From Chloroflexota bacterium (lineage in GTDB: Bacteria; Chloroflexota; Anaerolineae; Aggregatilineales; Phototrophicaceae): 59,600 nucleotides of DNA. Made by a program: the position numbers and the translations under genes. Numbering within the stretch: position 1 is the stretch's first letter; each line of letters begins with the position of its first letter. The stretch lies in contig WTGC01000194.1 of NCBI GenBank assembly GCA_011523705.1, forward strand, positions 1-59,600, written 5' to 3'. Positions 49,865 to 59,553 of this stretch are shown here, piece by piece. The notes beneath the pieces were generated by a model, which worked only from the letters and a program-made list of their open reading frames with translations, was not told the DNA's origin and did not search any database.

Positions 49865-52654
49865 ATGGAAACTCGTCCCGTTCTATATTTGATTGATGGC
49901 CACGCGCTCGCTTATCGCAGTTATTTCGCCCTGCAGCGCGCCGGCTTCAACACATCAAGCGGCGAGAGCACCAGCGCCGTCTATGGCTTCAGCCGGACGT
50001 TGCTGGATGTCTACGAACATTATCAGCCCAAATACCTTGCGGTCACCTTCGACGAGGGCTTGAGCGCGCGCGAGGAGATTTACCCGGAGTACAAGGCGAC
50101 GCGCGAGAGAATGCCGGACGACCTGCGCAGCCAATTGGACCGCATTCGCGAGTTGGTCGCCGCATTCAATATCCCGCAGTTGACCATGCCGAACATGGAA
50201 GCCGACGATGTGCTGGGCACGATCAGCCGGCAAGCGGTTGAAATGGGCTTGGACGTGCATATCGCCACCGGCGACCGTGACATTTTGCAGCTGTTGGGGC
50301 CGCATGTTCGCGTGCAATTGCCGCAGCGAGGCGAAGAGGACAAAGTCTGGGATGTGCCGGCCTTTCGCGAGAAATGGGGAATCGAGCCGAGCCAGCTGGT
50401 GGATCTAAAGGCTCTGGAAGGCGACACGTCCGATAATATCCCGGGCGTTGCCGGAGTCGGCAAGAAGACTGCCACCGAATTGCTGCAGCAGTATGGCGAC
50501 CTGGAGACCATTTACGAGAATCTGGATGCGATCAAAACGAGACCTCGCAACCGCTTGATTGCAGGCCGCGACATGGCTTTCCTGAGTCGCGAACTGGCGA
50601 CGATCATGCGCGACCTGGATATCGAGCTTGATCTGGAGTCTTGCGTCGGGGGCGACTTCGAGCTGAAGCCGGTCGACAATGTCTTCTCCGCGCTTGAATT
50701 CAGGTCGCTGCGCGAGCGCTTGCATAAGGTCTACGGCGGGCTGCATGGCGAACAGGTCGAAACCGGCATCGTCCAGGCGCACGAGGTGGTATCGACCATT
50801 ATCGTGCGTGACGAGGCGCAGCTGAACGAGCTGGTCGCTGAACTGGACCGCGCCGAAATGATCGCCTTCGATACCGAGACGACCAGCGTTGACCAGATGT
50901 CGGCCGAGCTGGTCGGGATTGCCCTGGCGGTCGACAGCGAGCGCGGTTTTTATGTGCCGGTGGGGCACCGCGTCGCAGGTGAAAATGGTCAAAGCGATAT
51001 GTTCGCCCAACCGGTTGGCGATCAGCTGCCGCTGGCTACGGTGGTCGATGCCTTGCGCGGTCCGCTGGAGAACGCGGACATCCCCAAGACGGCGCATAAC
51101 GCGGTTTACGATCTGATGGTCTTGCGGCGCTACGGCATTGAGGTGGCGCCGATTACATTTGACACGATGATCGCCGAATGGGTGAACAACCCGATCAGCA
51201 AATTCCTCGGCTTGAAAGGCTTGGTGGCGCAGACGCTCGATGTGCAGATGACGGAAATCTCTGAGCTCCTGGGCAAAGGCAAGCAGCAGAAATCAATGGC
51301 AATGGTCGAAATCGACGAAGCCGCTCCCTATGCGGCGGCTGACGCGACAATGACCCTGCGCCTGGTCGAGCCGCTGACCGATCAATTGCGGGAAGCCGAT
51401 CTCGACTCGCTTTATTCTTCGCTGGAGGCGCCGCTGATACCGATTATCAGCCGCATGCAGTACAAGGGCGTCACGCTGGACGTGGACTTTCTGGGCGAGA
51501 TGAGCGGGCGCTTGAAGTCCGAGATCGCTACGTTGGACGCGTCGATTACGGAAGCCGGCGGCATTGGCAAGTTCAATATCGGCAGCCCGAAGCAGTTGAA
51601 TCGCGTTCTCTTTGAACAGTTGAATCTGCCGACCGAAGGATTGAAGAAGACCAAGCTCGGTTTTTCGACCGACGCCGCCACCCTTGATGCGCTGAAGGAC
51701 GAGCACCCGATTATCAATATGATTGTCAACTATCGCGAATTGTCCAAGCTCAAGAGCACCTATGTCGACGCCCTGCCGACGCTGGTCAATGCCGGCACCG
51801 GGCGCGTCCACACGAGTTACAATCAAGCGGGCTCGGCGACAGGCCGATTCAGCAGCAATAATCCCAACTTACAGAATATCCCGGTTCGCACCGAGCAGGG
51901 GCGGGAAGTGCGGCGAGCCTTCATCGCGCCGGAAGGCTACGTCTTGCTGGCGGTCGATTACAGCCAGATCGAGTTGCGCGTCATGGCGCATATCAGCGAA
52001 GACGAAACACTGATCGACGCCTTTCATCGGGAGCTGGATATTCATCAGGCGACGGCGGCGACCGTCAACGGGATTGAGCCGGAAGAGGTCACTTACGAGC
52101 AGCGCAGCTTCGCCAAGCGCGTTAATTTCGGCTTGATGTACGGCATGGGCGCCTTCCGCCTGGCGCGTGACAGCGATCTGACGCTGGCGGAGGCGGAAGA
52201 ATTCATCTCGACCTATTTTGAACGCATGCCCGGGGTCAAGGAATATATTGACCGGACCAAAGCCTTCGTCTGGGCGAATGGCTATACCGAGACGCTCTAC
52301 GGGCGGCGGCGGATTTATCCGGCGATTCGGGCGAATGGCAATCGACGCAGCACGGCCGCAGAAGAGCGCGCCGCCATCAATATGCCGATACAGGGCACAG
52401 CCGCGGATATTCTAAAGCAGTCGATGATTGACCTGGACGGGCGATTGGCGCAGACGAATTATGACGCGGCGATGATCTTGCAGGTGCACGATGAGCTGGT
52501 TCTGGAAGTGAAAGAAGAGCAACTCGAAGCGGTGACGGCGCTGGTGGTGGAGACGATGGAAGCGGCCCTGCCCGATGGAAAACCCTTGCGCGTTCCCTTG
52601 CGCGCCAATGCCAGCTTCGGCCCCAACTGGCGCGATATGGATGACATCATTTAG
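49865..52654 (+). CDS. polA: DNA polymerase I
   Basis: 929 aa from ATG 49865. The 5'-3' exonuclease/FEN domain (1-290) has [20 protein letters not shown] and EADDVLGT with GDRDILQL. The 3'-5' proofreading domain retains [17 protein letters not shown] and the YAAAD of ExoIII. The polymerase domain has [18 protein letters not shown] (motif A), [12 protein letters not shown] (motif B) and [11 protein letters not shown] (motif C). All three activities look intact. It is a repair and Okazaki-fragment polymerase. TATACT at 49817-49822 is a possible -10. Confidence 0.97.
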   Translation: METRPVLYLIDGHALAYRSYFALQRAGFNTSSGESTSAVYGFSRTLLDVYEHYQPKYLAVTFDEGLSAREEIYPEYKATRERMPDDLRSQLDRIRELVAAFNIPQLTMPNMEADDVLGTISRQAVEMGLDVHIATGDRDILQLLGPHVRVQLPQRGEEDKVWDVPAFREKWGIEPSQLVDLKALEGDTSDNIPGVAGVGKKTATELLQQYGDLETIYENLDAIKTRPRNRLIAGRDMAFLSRELATIMRDLDIELDLESCVGGDFELKPVDNVFSALEFRSLRERLHKVYGGLHGEQVETGIVQAHEVVSTIIVRDEAQLNELVAELDRAEMIAFDTETTSVDQMSAELVGIALAVDSERGFYVPVGHRVAGENGQSDMFAQPVGDQLPLATVVDALRGPLENADIPKTAHNAVYDLMVLRRYGIEVAPITFDTMIAEWVNNPISKFLGLKGLVAQTLDVQMTEISELLGKGKQQKSMAMVEIDEAAPYAAADATMTLRLVEPLTDQLREADLDSLYSSLEAPLIPIISRMQYKGVTLDVDFLGEMSGRLKSEIATLDASITEAGGIGKFNIGSPKQLNRVLFEQLNLPTEGLKKTKLGFSTDAATLDALKDEHPIINMIVNYRELSKLKSTYVDALPTLVNAGTGRVHTSYNQAGSATGRFSSNNPNLQNIPVRTEQGREVRRAFIAPEGYVLLAVDYSQIELRVMAHISEDETLIDAFHRELDIHQATAATVNGIEPEEVTYEQRSFAKRVNFGLMYGMGAFRLARDSDLTLAEAEEFISTYFERMPGVKEYIDRTKAFVWANGYTETLYGRRRIYPAIRANGNRRSTAAEERAAINMPIQGTAADILKQSMIDLDGRLAQTNYDAAMILQVHDELVLEVKEEQLEAVTALVVETMEAALPDGKPLRVPLRANASFGPNWRDMDDII

Positions 52655-52670
52655 TTCGACTTTCGGCATG

Positions 52671-52679
52671 TGTTATACT
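52671..52679 (+). promoter_or_regulatory. Extended -10 element for argF
   Basis: TGTTATACT (52671-52679) is a good extended -10, about 50 bp before the argF ATG. The -35 region (TTAGTT, 52651-52656) is weak. It begins 17 bp after the polA stop, giving argF its own promoter. Confidence 0.5.
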
Positions 52680-52728
52680 TGCTGTCCCTATCTGTTTTAG
52701 AGACGTCTGTGAAAGATTCGGTACCCGG

Positions 52729-53646
52729 ATGAAGCACTTTCTGGAACTTGCCAGCGTCCCGACCAGCGAGCTTCACGAGCTGCTTGCGCTTGCGCTTCGC
52801 TTGAAAGCGGAATGGAAGGCGGGCGGGAATAAGCCGGTTCTGCCGGGCAAGACGCTCGGCATGATCTTCTTGAAGCCGTCGCTGCGGACGCGCGTTTCCT
52901 TTGAGATGGCGATGAAGCATTTGGGCGGCGGCGCCATCATGTTGGGGCCGCAGGAGATCGGCTTGGGCGTGCGCGAGAGCATCCCGGATGTGGCGCGCGT
53001 GCTTTCCGGCTATGTCGATGGCATCATGGCGCGCGTTTTCGATCATGCCGATGTCGTTCAACTGGCCGAATACGCGACGGTGCCGGTGATCAATGGGTTG
53101 AGCGATGGCTACCACCCCTGTCAGGCGCTGGGCGACATGCTGACGATTCATGAGCACTTCGGCGCCCTGGAGGGCTTGCGACTGGCTTTCGTCGGCGATG
53201 GCAATAATGTGGCGGCGTCGGTGGCGCTGGCTTGCGCCCACTTCGGCGTCAGCTTCAGCATCGCGACGCCGGAAGGCTATGAAATGCAGCGACCGGTGCG
53301 CGAACAGGCTTATGACATCGCCGGACGCAACGGGTCGGCGCTGGAAATGTGCACGCGCCCGCAGGTCGCCGTGGCTGAGGCCGATGTGGTATACACCGAT
53401 ACCTGGGTAAGCATGGGCCAGGAAGCGGAAGCGGCCGAGCGCGCGGGCGAATTCGGCGCGTATCAGGTGAACGACGAACTGCTGCGGCAGGCGAACTCAA
53501 ATGCCATCGTCATGCACTGCTTGCCCGCTCACCGCGGCGATGAGATCACCGACGCGGTCATGGATGGTCCCCGGTCTCGCGTTTTCCAACAGGCGGAAAA
53601 CCGCATGCACGCGCAAAAGGCGATCCTCGCGCATCTGCTGGCTTAG
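52729..53646 (+). CDS. argF: Ornithine carbamoyltransferase
   Basis: 305 aa. Carbamoyl-phosphate site SLRTRVSFE (the usual STRTR with Leu), HPCQALGD, and the ornithine loop [12 protein letters not shown] near the C-terminus. [11 protein letters not shown] and [11 protein letters not shown] fit OTC rather than aspartate carbamoyltransferase. It makes citrulline for arginine synthesis in the cytosol. No other arg genes are next to it. A hairpin lies 15 bp downstream. Confidence 0.96.
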   Translation: MKHFLELASVPTSELHELLALALRLKAEWKAGGNKPVLPGKTLGMIFLKPSLRTRVSFEMAMKHLGGGAIMLGPQEIGLGVRESIPDVARVLSGYVDGIMARVFDHADVVQLAEYATVPVINGLSDGYHPCQALGDMLTIHEHFGALEGLRLAFVGDGNNVAASVALACAHFGVSFSIATPEGYEMQRPVREQAYDIAGRNGSALEMCTRPQVAVAEADVVYTDTWVSMGQEAEAAERAGEFGAYQVNDELLRQANSNAIVMHCLPAHRGDEITDAVMDGPRSRVFQQAENRMHAQKAILAHLLA

Positions 53647-53661
53647 CAGGCGCCTGAGCGC

Positions 53662-53693
53662 GGCGGCGGGCGTCTGGGCCCCCATCCGCCGCC
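53662..53693 (+). terminator. GC-rich hairpin after argF
   Basis: GGCGGCGG (53662-53669) and CCGCCGCC (53686-53693) form an 8-bp stem with a 16-nt loop, 15 bp past the argF stop. No U-tract, so termination is only suggested. Confidence 0.4.
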
Positions 53694-53995
53694 ACTTGCC
53701 GTAGTGCAGTGTCTACGCGCACCTCACAAGGCGGGTAGGGGAGTTGAACCCATCGGGATGCAGATGATTCTTGGTGGACGGCGGCATACTGGCGCGCATA
53801 TCTATAATTGAAGCAACAGCATCACAGGTGATCCGATGGCCACCCCTGGATTCTGCGCTGGGAATTCATCGGCGCTATCGTGTAATAGATGATAGAATAT
53901 GGTAGCTTGGCACATATCAATGGGTTAATACAAGTTACTAAACTATCGGCGGCTGTGCCAAAGTACGCCGATTGCCGGCTTGCGGAAGGTCAGCT
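53694..53995. other. Intergenic region upstream of cdaA
   Basis: About 300 bp with no gene. TATAAT at 53803-53808 and TAGAAT at 53893-53898 are candidate -10 elements but without good -35 partners. I see no clear riboswitch architecture. A T-arm-like string near 53740 does not form a tRNA. Confidence 0.4.
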
Positions 53996-54871
53996 GTGGA
54001 ACAAATCCTCTTAATCCTGGAAAGTATCGAATTGCGGGATATCGTTGATATCGCCATCGTTACGACTCTGTTCTACAGCATCACCTTTATGTTCCGCGGC
54101 ACACAGGCGGTGGCGCTCTTTCGCGGCATCGCACTGGTGGTGATTGGCTTGATTTCGGTCGCGGCTTTGTTTCGGCTGGAAGCCTTAAGCTGGCTGCTCG
54201 CCAATAGTTTGACCGCGCTGGTGATCGCCATCCCGGTGATCTTTCAGCCGGAGATTCGGCGCGTGCTGGAACGATTGGGGCGCGGCGCTTTTCTGGGGAT
54301 GCGCCTGGCGCCAGAGGCTGTGCGCGTGTCGGTGATCGACGCGATCTGCGCTGCCTCGGACAAGCTATCCGATCGACGGCACGGCGCGCTGATCGTGCTG
54401 CAGCGCAACAGCAGCTTGCAAGAATACATTCGCACCGGCATCGCGTTGGACAGCGTGGTGACAGCCGACTTGCTGGCGACGCTTTTCTGGCCGCGCACGG
54501 AGCTGCATGATGGCGCCGTCATCATCGACAACAGCGGGCGCATCGCCTCCGCTTCCAGCGTCTTGCCGATTACAGCCAGCCGCAACTTGCCGAACCCGAA
54601 CCTGGGTACGCGTCATCGGGCGGCGGTGGGCATCAGCGAAGTCGGTGATGCTCTCTGCGTGATCGTGTCGGAAGAAACGGGCAAAATATCGGTGACCAAT
54701 GGCGGGCGCATGATCCTTGATTTGGATGCACAGCGGCTGCGGCTGATTCTCAGCGCCTATTATGGACCGGCGGATGCGGCGGCGCTGTCGATGCGGGGCC
54801 GGCTGCGCGAGCTGGCTGGCGATCTTCGGCTCCGTGTTCAGACGCGCAGTGGACAGCAGGCGCAGCCATGA
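53996..54871 (+). CDS. cdaA: Diadenylate cyclase CdaA (c-di-AMP synthase)
   Basis: 291 aa from GTG 53996 with GGAAGG 6 nt upstream. Three N-terminal TM helices (VDIAIVTTLFYSITFMFRG, ALVVIGLISVAALFRL and the next) precede the DAC domain, which carries the DGA motif in ELHDGAVII and RHR in GTRHRAAVG. These bind and condense two ATP into c-di-AMP, a signal for potassium, osmolyte and wall control. The stop overlaps the CdaR-like gene by 4 bp. Membrane-bound. Confidence 0.95.
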   Translation: MEQILLILESIELRDIVDIAIVTTLFYSITFMFRGTQAVALFRGIALVVIGLISVAALFRLEALSWLLANSLTALVIAIPVIFQPEIRRVLERLGRGAFLGMRLAPEAVRVSVIDAICAASDKLSDRRHGALIVLQRNSSLQEYIRTGIALDSVVTADLLATLFWPRTELHDGAVIIDNSGRIASASSVLPITASRNLPNPNLGTRHRAAVGISEVGDALCVIVSEETGKISVTNGGRMILDLDAQRLRLILSAYYGPADAAALSMRGRLRELAGDLRLRVQTRSGQQAQP

Positions 54872-56157
54872 TTCGGCGTTTCGCAAAATCGGACATGGCG
54901 GGCAATTTGCTTTGGCTGGCGGTTTCTTTGCTTTTGGCTTCCGGCATTTGGTACATTGCCGTGACATCGGCCGATCCCATCGGCAAGAAGAGCTTTCGCA
55001 GCATACCGGTGCAGATCGTTCCCAGCCAAACGGCGGAGATGACGAACAGTCGCCTTCGTACCGTTACTGTGACGATCCAGGGCTTGCAAACGACGATCTC
55101 AGACAAGCGGTCTGATGACATCGTGGTCCGCGCCGACCTTTCTCGCTTGGGACCGGGCACACACACGGTTCCCCTGGAAGTGACCGTGAGACAACCCGAT
55201 ACCGATTCGTTGCGTCGGCTCGTCAAACTCGTGCAGCCGTCGCAGATCATCGTTGACTTGGAGCCGCTGGAATCGCATGAGAAGAAGATCGTCATCGAAT
55301 TGCTGGAGGCGCCGCCGATTGGCTTTCGACATGACGAACCGGCGCCGAACGTCACAGAAGTACTGGTGAGCGGGGCGGCCAGCCGGGTCGGGCAGGTGGT
55401 TGCCGTGCGCGGACACCTTGACCTGTCCGCAAGTCGCAATCCGATCGAAGTCGACCTCCGTTTGCAAGCGATTGACGCCGACGGCAATCGCATTGACGAT
55501 GTCCAGTTGGATCCGCAAACGGCGACGGTCTCGGTCAATATCGCTCGACGCGATGACATCCGTCAGATCGCGGTTCGCCCGAATGTCTTGCTCGATACCT
55601 TGCCCGACGGTTTCACCTTGAAGAACCAGAGTTATGATCCGGAGTCTATATTTGTCAGCGGCGCGCCGGAGCAATTGGCCCAGATTTCGGATACGATTTT
55701 TACCGAGCCAATCAGCCTGGTGGATCGTCAGGAAGGCTTTGTCACAACGGCGCCGGTGCATTTGCCCGGCGATGACCTGTTCGTGATGAGTGGCGACAAT
55801 AATGTAACGGTGTCTATAGAAATCATACCAATCATTGACTCGCGCCAGATCGACGATATTCAGGTCGCACATATTGGATTGGACGGCGAATATTCGGTGT
55901 CAATCGTGCCGAAGGCAGTTTCCGCGATAGTCACAGGACCGGTGGTCACGGTCGACGCGCTGACGGTCGAGAATATCCAGGTTGTTGTCGACTTGCACGG
56001 TCTTGCGCCGGGCGTTTATGACCAGGAACCATCCATCTCCATCAATCAGGGTGAATTAAGCGAAGAGAATGTTTCGCTTTTGCCGGATGTGGTCAATGTC
56101 GAGATAAGCTCGCCGCAGGACGAAACCGAAGGCGCTGAGGCCTCATCGGGCTCATAG
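54868..56157 (+). CDS. cdaR: YbbR-domain protein, CdaA regulator CdaR-like
   Basis: 429 aa. One N-terminal TM (NLLWLAVSLLLASGIWYIAV), then about four YbbR repeats outside (SIPVQIVPSQTAEMTN, PNVLLDTLPDGFTLKNQSYD and similar), with recurrent 'v-P-xxV-xVxG' beta strands. CdaR proteins bind CdaA and tune c-di-AMP production. The overlap (ATGA) with cdaA supports coupled synthesis. The C-terminus is acidic (DETEGAEASSGS). No glmM follows, unlike the Firmicutes cluster. Confidence 0.9.
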   Translation: MIRRFAKSDMAGNLLWLAVSLLLASGIWYIAVTSADPIGKKSFRSIPVQIVPSQTAEMTNSRLRTVTVTIQGLQTTISDKRSDDIVVRADLSRLGPGTHTVPLEVTVRQPDTDSLRRLVKLVQPSQIIVDLEPLESHEKKIVIELLEAPPIGFRHDEPAPNVTEVLVSGAASRVGQVVAVRGHLDLSASRNPIEVDLRLQAIDADGNRIDDVQLDPQTATVSVNIARRDDIRQIAVRPNVLLDTLPDGFTLKNQSYDPESIFVSGAPEQLAQISDTIFTEPISLVDRQEGFVTTAPVHLPGDDLFVMSGDNNVTVSIEIIPIIDSRQIDDIQVAHIGLDGEYSVSIVPKAVSAIVTGPVVTVDALTVENIQVVVDLHGLAPGVYDQEPSISINQGELSEENVSLLPDVVNVEISSPQDETEGAEASSGS

Positions 56158-56329
56158 CCAATAAGCGCGCGACAAAGTCATCATCGCAACTCTGTAGCAA
56201 TGGCGCTTTGCCGAGCGTGTAAGGCACTTTCATATTGGCGCGGCAGTCGCGCTTTCCCTATCAAATCATTCGACCGGCAACTACAATGCTCGTCCAGACT
56301 GATCGTCAGCGGCGAGGCAAATCGCAGGC

Positions 56330-57736
56330 ATGTCGCGCAAACCATTTGTCGCTCTCGTAGGGCGTCCAAACGTCGGCAAGAGCACGCTGTTCAACCGACT
56401 CGTTGGCGAACGCGTCGCGGTCACGCATGATATACCCGGCACGACGCGCGATCGCTTGCATGGCGAGTCGTTTTGGAATGGACTGACTTTCCAGGTCATT
56501 GATACTGGCGGCATTGAAGTTTATCAGCCGGCGGGCGCTCGCGACGATTCGCCCCTGGCGGAGGGGAGTAAAGACTTCGTCAAGGAGATCATCGATCAAG
56601 CGATGATCGCGATCGCGGACGCGGATGTCATCATTCTGGTGGTCGACGCGCAGTATGGCGTCACGGCGGCGGATGAAGCGATCGCGGAGATCTTGCGGCG
56701 GTCTGACAAGCCGATTCTGGTGGCCGCCAACAAGGTGGACGACAATCGGCATGAGGATGAAGTCTACGATTTCTACAGCCTGGGCTTGGACAACGTGATC
56801 GGCATCAGCGCCATTCACGGTTTGGGCGTCGGAGAATTGCTGGATGAATTGGTGACGACCTTCGGCGCTCTGGACGCTGAAGTCTGGGACGATGAAGACG
56901 ACGATCACTTGAAGATCGCCATTGTCGGGCGCCCAAATGCCGGCAAGAGCACGCTGCTCAACAAGTTAATTGGCGAAGACCGCGCGATTGTAAGCGCCGT
57001 AGCTGGCACGACGCGAGACGCCATCGACACGGATATCAGCTATTTCGGCGAAAGAGTTACATTGATCGATACAGCTGGCATCCGCCGCCGGGGCCGCATT
57101 GAAGCGGGTGTGGAGCGGTTTAGCGTCATCAGGGCGATGAAGGCGATTGGGCGCGCCGATGTGGCGCTGCTGGTTGTTGACGCGGGCCTGGGCGTGACCG
57201 AGCAAGACGAGCACATCGCCGGTTATATTGTCGACGAATACAAGAGCCTGGTGATCGTGGTTAACAAGTGGGACAAGGTCGAGAAAGACGCCCACACGAT
57301 GAACGCTTTCAGCGACAATATCCGCGATCGGCTGCATTTCGTTCGCTACGCGCCGATTGTTTTTATCAGCGCTTTGGATGGGCAGCGGATCCACCAGGTT
57401 CTGGAAGTGGCTTATCGCGTTTGGGAGGCGCGCTTCTTACGCATGCCGACATCCGATGTCAACCGGCTCATGCGCGAGGCGATTGAAAAACATCCGCCGC
57501 ACGCGAAAGGGACGAAGCGGCTCAAATTCTTGTACGCGGCGCAAGTGCGTACCGACCCGCCCCTAATCTTGTTTCACGTCAATGATCCTTCACAGGTGCA
57601 TTTCACCTACAAACGATATTTGGAGAACCAATTCCGCGAAGCCTACGAATTTGAAGGCACGCCGATTCGCTTGAGTTTCCGCGCGCGGGAGAGCAGGCCC
57701 GCTCGTACCGGCGATGAAAGCCGGGCGATCGAGTGA
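56330..57736 (+). CDS. der: Tandem GTPase Der (EngA), ribosome biogenesis
   Basis: 468 aa. G domain 1: GRPNVGKST, PGTTRD, DTGGI, NKVD. G domain 2: GRPNAGKST, AGTTRD, DTAGI, NKWD. The C-terminal KH-like domain is RLKFLYAAQVRTDPPLILFH and the following HFTYKRYLENQFREAYEFEG. It assists 50S subunit maturation. TACAAT at 56282-56287 may be its -10. Full length and intact. Confidence 0.97.
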   Translation: MSRKPFVALVGRPNVGKSTLFNRLVGERVAVTHDIPGTTRDRLHGESFWNGLTFQVIDTGGIEVYQPAGARDDSPLAEGSKDFVKEIIDQAMIAIADADVIILVVDAQYGVTAADEAIAEILRRSDKPILVAANKVDDNRHEDEVYDFYSLGLDNVIGISAIHGLGVGELLDELVTTFGALDAEVWDDEDDDHLKIAIVGRPNAGKSTLLNKLIGEDRAIVSAVAGTTRDAIDTDISYFGERVTLIDTAGIRRRGRIEAGVERFSVIRAMKAIGRADVALLVVDAGLGVTEQDEHIAGYIVDEYKSLVIVVNKWDKVEKDAHTMNAFSDNIRDRLHFVRYAPIVFISALDGQRIHQVLEVAYRVWEARFLRMPTSDVNRLMREAIEKHPPHAKGTKRLKFLYAAQVRTDPPLILFHVNDPSQVHFTYKRYLENQFREAYEFEGTPIRLSFRARESRPARTGDESRAIE

Positions 57737-57792
57737 CTGCGCGATGTTCTTGCTCGACAGCATTCTCGAATCAATTCTGACGACAATATCTA

Positions 57793-57821
57793 TTGCGGTG
57801 GCTTTCGCTCAATCTTATAAT
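57793..57821 (+). promoter_or_regulatory. Sigma70-type promoter for lepB
   Basis: TTGCGG (57793-57798) and a perfect TATAAT (57816-57821) with an exact 17-bp spacer, 67 bp before ATG 57889. Confidence 0.6.
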
Positions 57822-57888
57822 CGGACCTGCTGTCAGTCGCGCTGATTCATGACCCTGTGTTCAAGCTGGTGGCGCCGGAGGAACGACT

Positions 57889-58461
57889 ATGTTTGGCAGC
57901 CATACCGGTGTATTGCCGCGCCCAAAACTGAAGACGCCGGGCTTGCTGGTGGAGCTGGTTAGCACGGCTGTCTTCATCATTGCCGTTACCGTGCTCTTTG
58001 ATCTCGCGATCCCGCGGTCGCTGGTTGACGGGCATAGCATGGAGCCGACATTTTATGGCAATGATCGCTTGGTTGTAAGCCGGGTGCACTATTTGCTTGG
58101 GCAGCCGCAACGGGGCGATATTCTCGTCTTTAATTCGCTGAGGGAGAGCGAATTGGCGCGTGGCGTCATGCTTATCAAGCGCGTCATTGGCGCCCCAGGC
58201 GACACCGTTGAAATCCGCGATCGAATTCTCCATATCAACGGTGAAGCGCTTGATGAGCACTACATCAAGGATGAACTATGTCGCAGAAGGTGTCATAATC
58301 AGACTTGGGAGCTGGGAGCGAATGAGTATTTCATGATGGGAGACAATCGCAACAACAGCAATGATTCTCGCTCATTTGGCCCGGTGCCGTTGCCGAGCAT
58401 CGTTGGCCGGGTCATCCTGCGCTATTGGCCCTTGGATTCGATCGGTATTATCCCGAGTTAG
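57889..58461 (+). CDS. lepB: Signal peptidase I
   Basis: 190 aa. One N-terminal TM (residues 20-43, LVELVSTAVFIIAVTVLFDL), then box B DGHSMEPT with the nucleophile Ser, box D MLIKRVIGAPGD with the Lys general base, and box E FMMGDNRNNSNDSR. It cleaves signal peptides on the outer face of the membrane. Two close Cys (CRRRC) lie in the insert before box E. It is 9 bp ahead of the zinc-finger gene. Confidence 0.95.
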   Translation: MFGSHTGVLPRPKLKTPGLLVELVSTAVFIIAVTVLFDLAIPRSLVDGHSMEPTFYGNDRLVVSRVHYLLGQPQRGDILVFNSLRESELARGVMLIKRVIGAPGDTVEIRDRILHINGEALDEHYIKDELCRRRCHNQTWELGANEYFMMGDNRNNSNDSRSFGPVPLPSIVGRVILRYWPLDSIGIIPS

Positions 58462-58470
58462 GGCGGCGCG

Positions 58471-58746
58471 ATGAACGATGCCAAATCGAAGGGTTACGCC
58501 TGCCCGCGCTGCACGGTAGGGCGCTGTTCGCCGCGGAAGACGACCTTCGCCGAGGTTTACCACGGGCATCTGCTGAGCGTTCCCAATGTGAGCGCCTTTG
58601 TCTGTGATGTTTGCCACTTTGCGGAGTTCGACCCGGAAACGTTGGAAGCGCTCTGGGTAGACCTCTATGGCGAAGCGCCGCAAGATGATTTCCAATCCGT
58701 CGCCGGGCAGCGCCGCGATTCGACTTATGGCGAAGGATCGAACTAA
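58471..58746 (+). CDS. YgiT-type zinc-finger protein
   Basis: 91 aa. Two Cys pairs (ACPRC and VCDVC) and the stretch YHGHLLSVPNVSAFVCDVCH match the zinc-finger part of YgiT/MqsA-like proteins. In toxin-antitoxin systems this domain is followed by a HTH; here the protein ends after a short acidic tail, and no toxin gene is adjacent. It probably binds zinc and protein or nucleic acid. It overlaps the upstream part of the aldolase reading frame, but the aldolase start is later. Confidence 0.8.
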   Translation: MNDAKSKGYACPRCTVGRCSPRKTTFAEVYHGHLLSVPNVSAFVCDVCHFAEFDPETLEALWVDLYGEAPQDDFQSVAGQRRDSTYGEGSN

Positions 58747-58792
58747 GGTCCCGCGAGAAGATTCACTCGATTTTCAGGAAGAAGCAGGCTTG

Positions 58793-59515
58793 ATGAACGC
58801 TGAACGGGAACTTCGCGAATTGATTTGCCGCGTCGGGCGCCTGATGTACCAGCAAGGCTATGTCGATGGAACGGCCGGCAATATCAGCGCGCGCCTGAAT
58901 GACGGCCGCATAATTGTTAGTCCCAGTGGCTTGGCCACCGGTTTCCTGGCGCCGGAGCAGCTGATTGCCGTCAATCTGGCGGGCGAGCGAGTGGATGAGC
59001 CGACAGAGGCAAACGCGGCGCTGCGACCCACCTCCGAGAGCTCAATGCATCTTGAATGCTATCGGCAGCGAGATGATGTCATGGCGGTCGTGCACGCCCA
59101 TCCACCTACTGCCGTCGCCTTGACGCTTGTCGGCTTCGACTTTCAACAATGCCTGATTCCGGAAATGGTTGTGCTGCTGGGCTTGGTGCCAACCGCGCCC
59201 TATTCAACGCCGTCAAGCAAAGAAAATCGCGACGCCATCACCAATCTGATCAGGGAGCACGACGCCATTATGCTATCCAATCACGGCTCGCTGACGGTGG
59301 CGAAATCGCTGTGGGACGCTTACCTGATGCTGGAATCGCTTGAGCACAACGCCGGGATCATCCATCGCGCCCTGCAGCTGAGCGGCGATTTGAAGGCGAT
59401 CCCGGCCGACCAAATTGAGAAGCTGGTCGACTATCGCGAGCAGTTTGGATTGCTTCGCCCGGGCGACCGCGCGCGCTTTGCCCGCATTATTGGGCGCCAG
59501 GGAATCAAATCTTGA
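58793..59515 (+). CDS. Class II aldolase/adducin-family protein
   Basis: 240 aa from ATG 58793 with AGGAAG upstream. GTAGNISARL, then VSPSGLATGF, PTSESSMHLECYRQRDDVMA (catalytic Glu), HAHPPTAVAL with two zinc His, and SNHGSLTVAKSLWDA with the third His. This is the L-fuculose-phosphate aldolase/ribulose-phosphate epimerase group. The sugar phosphate cannot be assigned. It ends 38 bp before the tRNA and its last codons overlap the tRNA promoter's -35. Confidence 0.9.
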   Translation: MNAERELRELICRVGRLMYQQGYVDGTAGNISARLNDGRIIVSPSGLATGFLAPEQLIAVNLAGERVDEPTEANAALRPTSESSMHLECYRQRDDVMAVVHAHPPTAVALTLVGFDFQQCLIPEMVVLLGLVPTAPYSTPSSKENRDAITNLIREHDAIMLSNHGSLTVAKSLWDAYLMLESLEHNAGIIHRALQLSGDLKAIPADQIEKLVDYREQFGLLRPGDRARFARIIGRQGIKS

Positions 59516-59540
59516 CTTCGCTCGCCATACGATGTATTCT
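59512..59540 (+). promoter_or_regulatory. Sigma70-type promoter for tRNA-Glu
   Basis: TTGACT (59512-59517) and TATTCT (59535-59540) with an exact 17-bp spacer. The -10 ends 13 bp before the tRNA's first base. The -35 overlaps the aldolase stop codon. Confidence 0.7.
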
Positions 59541-59553
59541 GCGCTGGCTGGAT

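Noticed and set aside
53737..53750. GGTTCAACTCCCC on the minus strand, like a tRNA T-arm
   Set aside because: No matching acceptor stem, D-arm or anticodon arm is found around it and the flanking bases do not pair as a T-stem.
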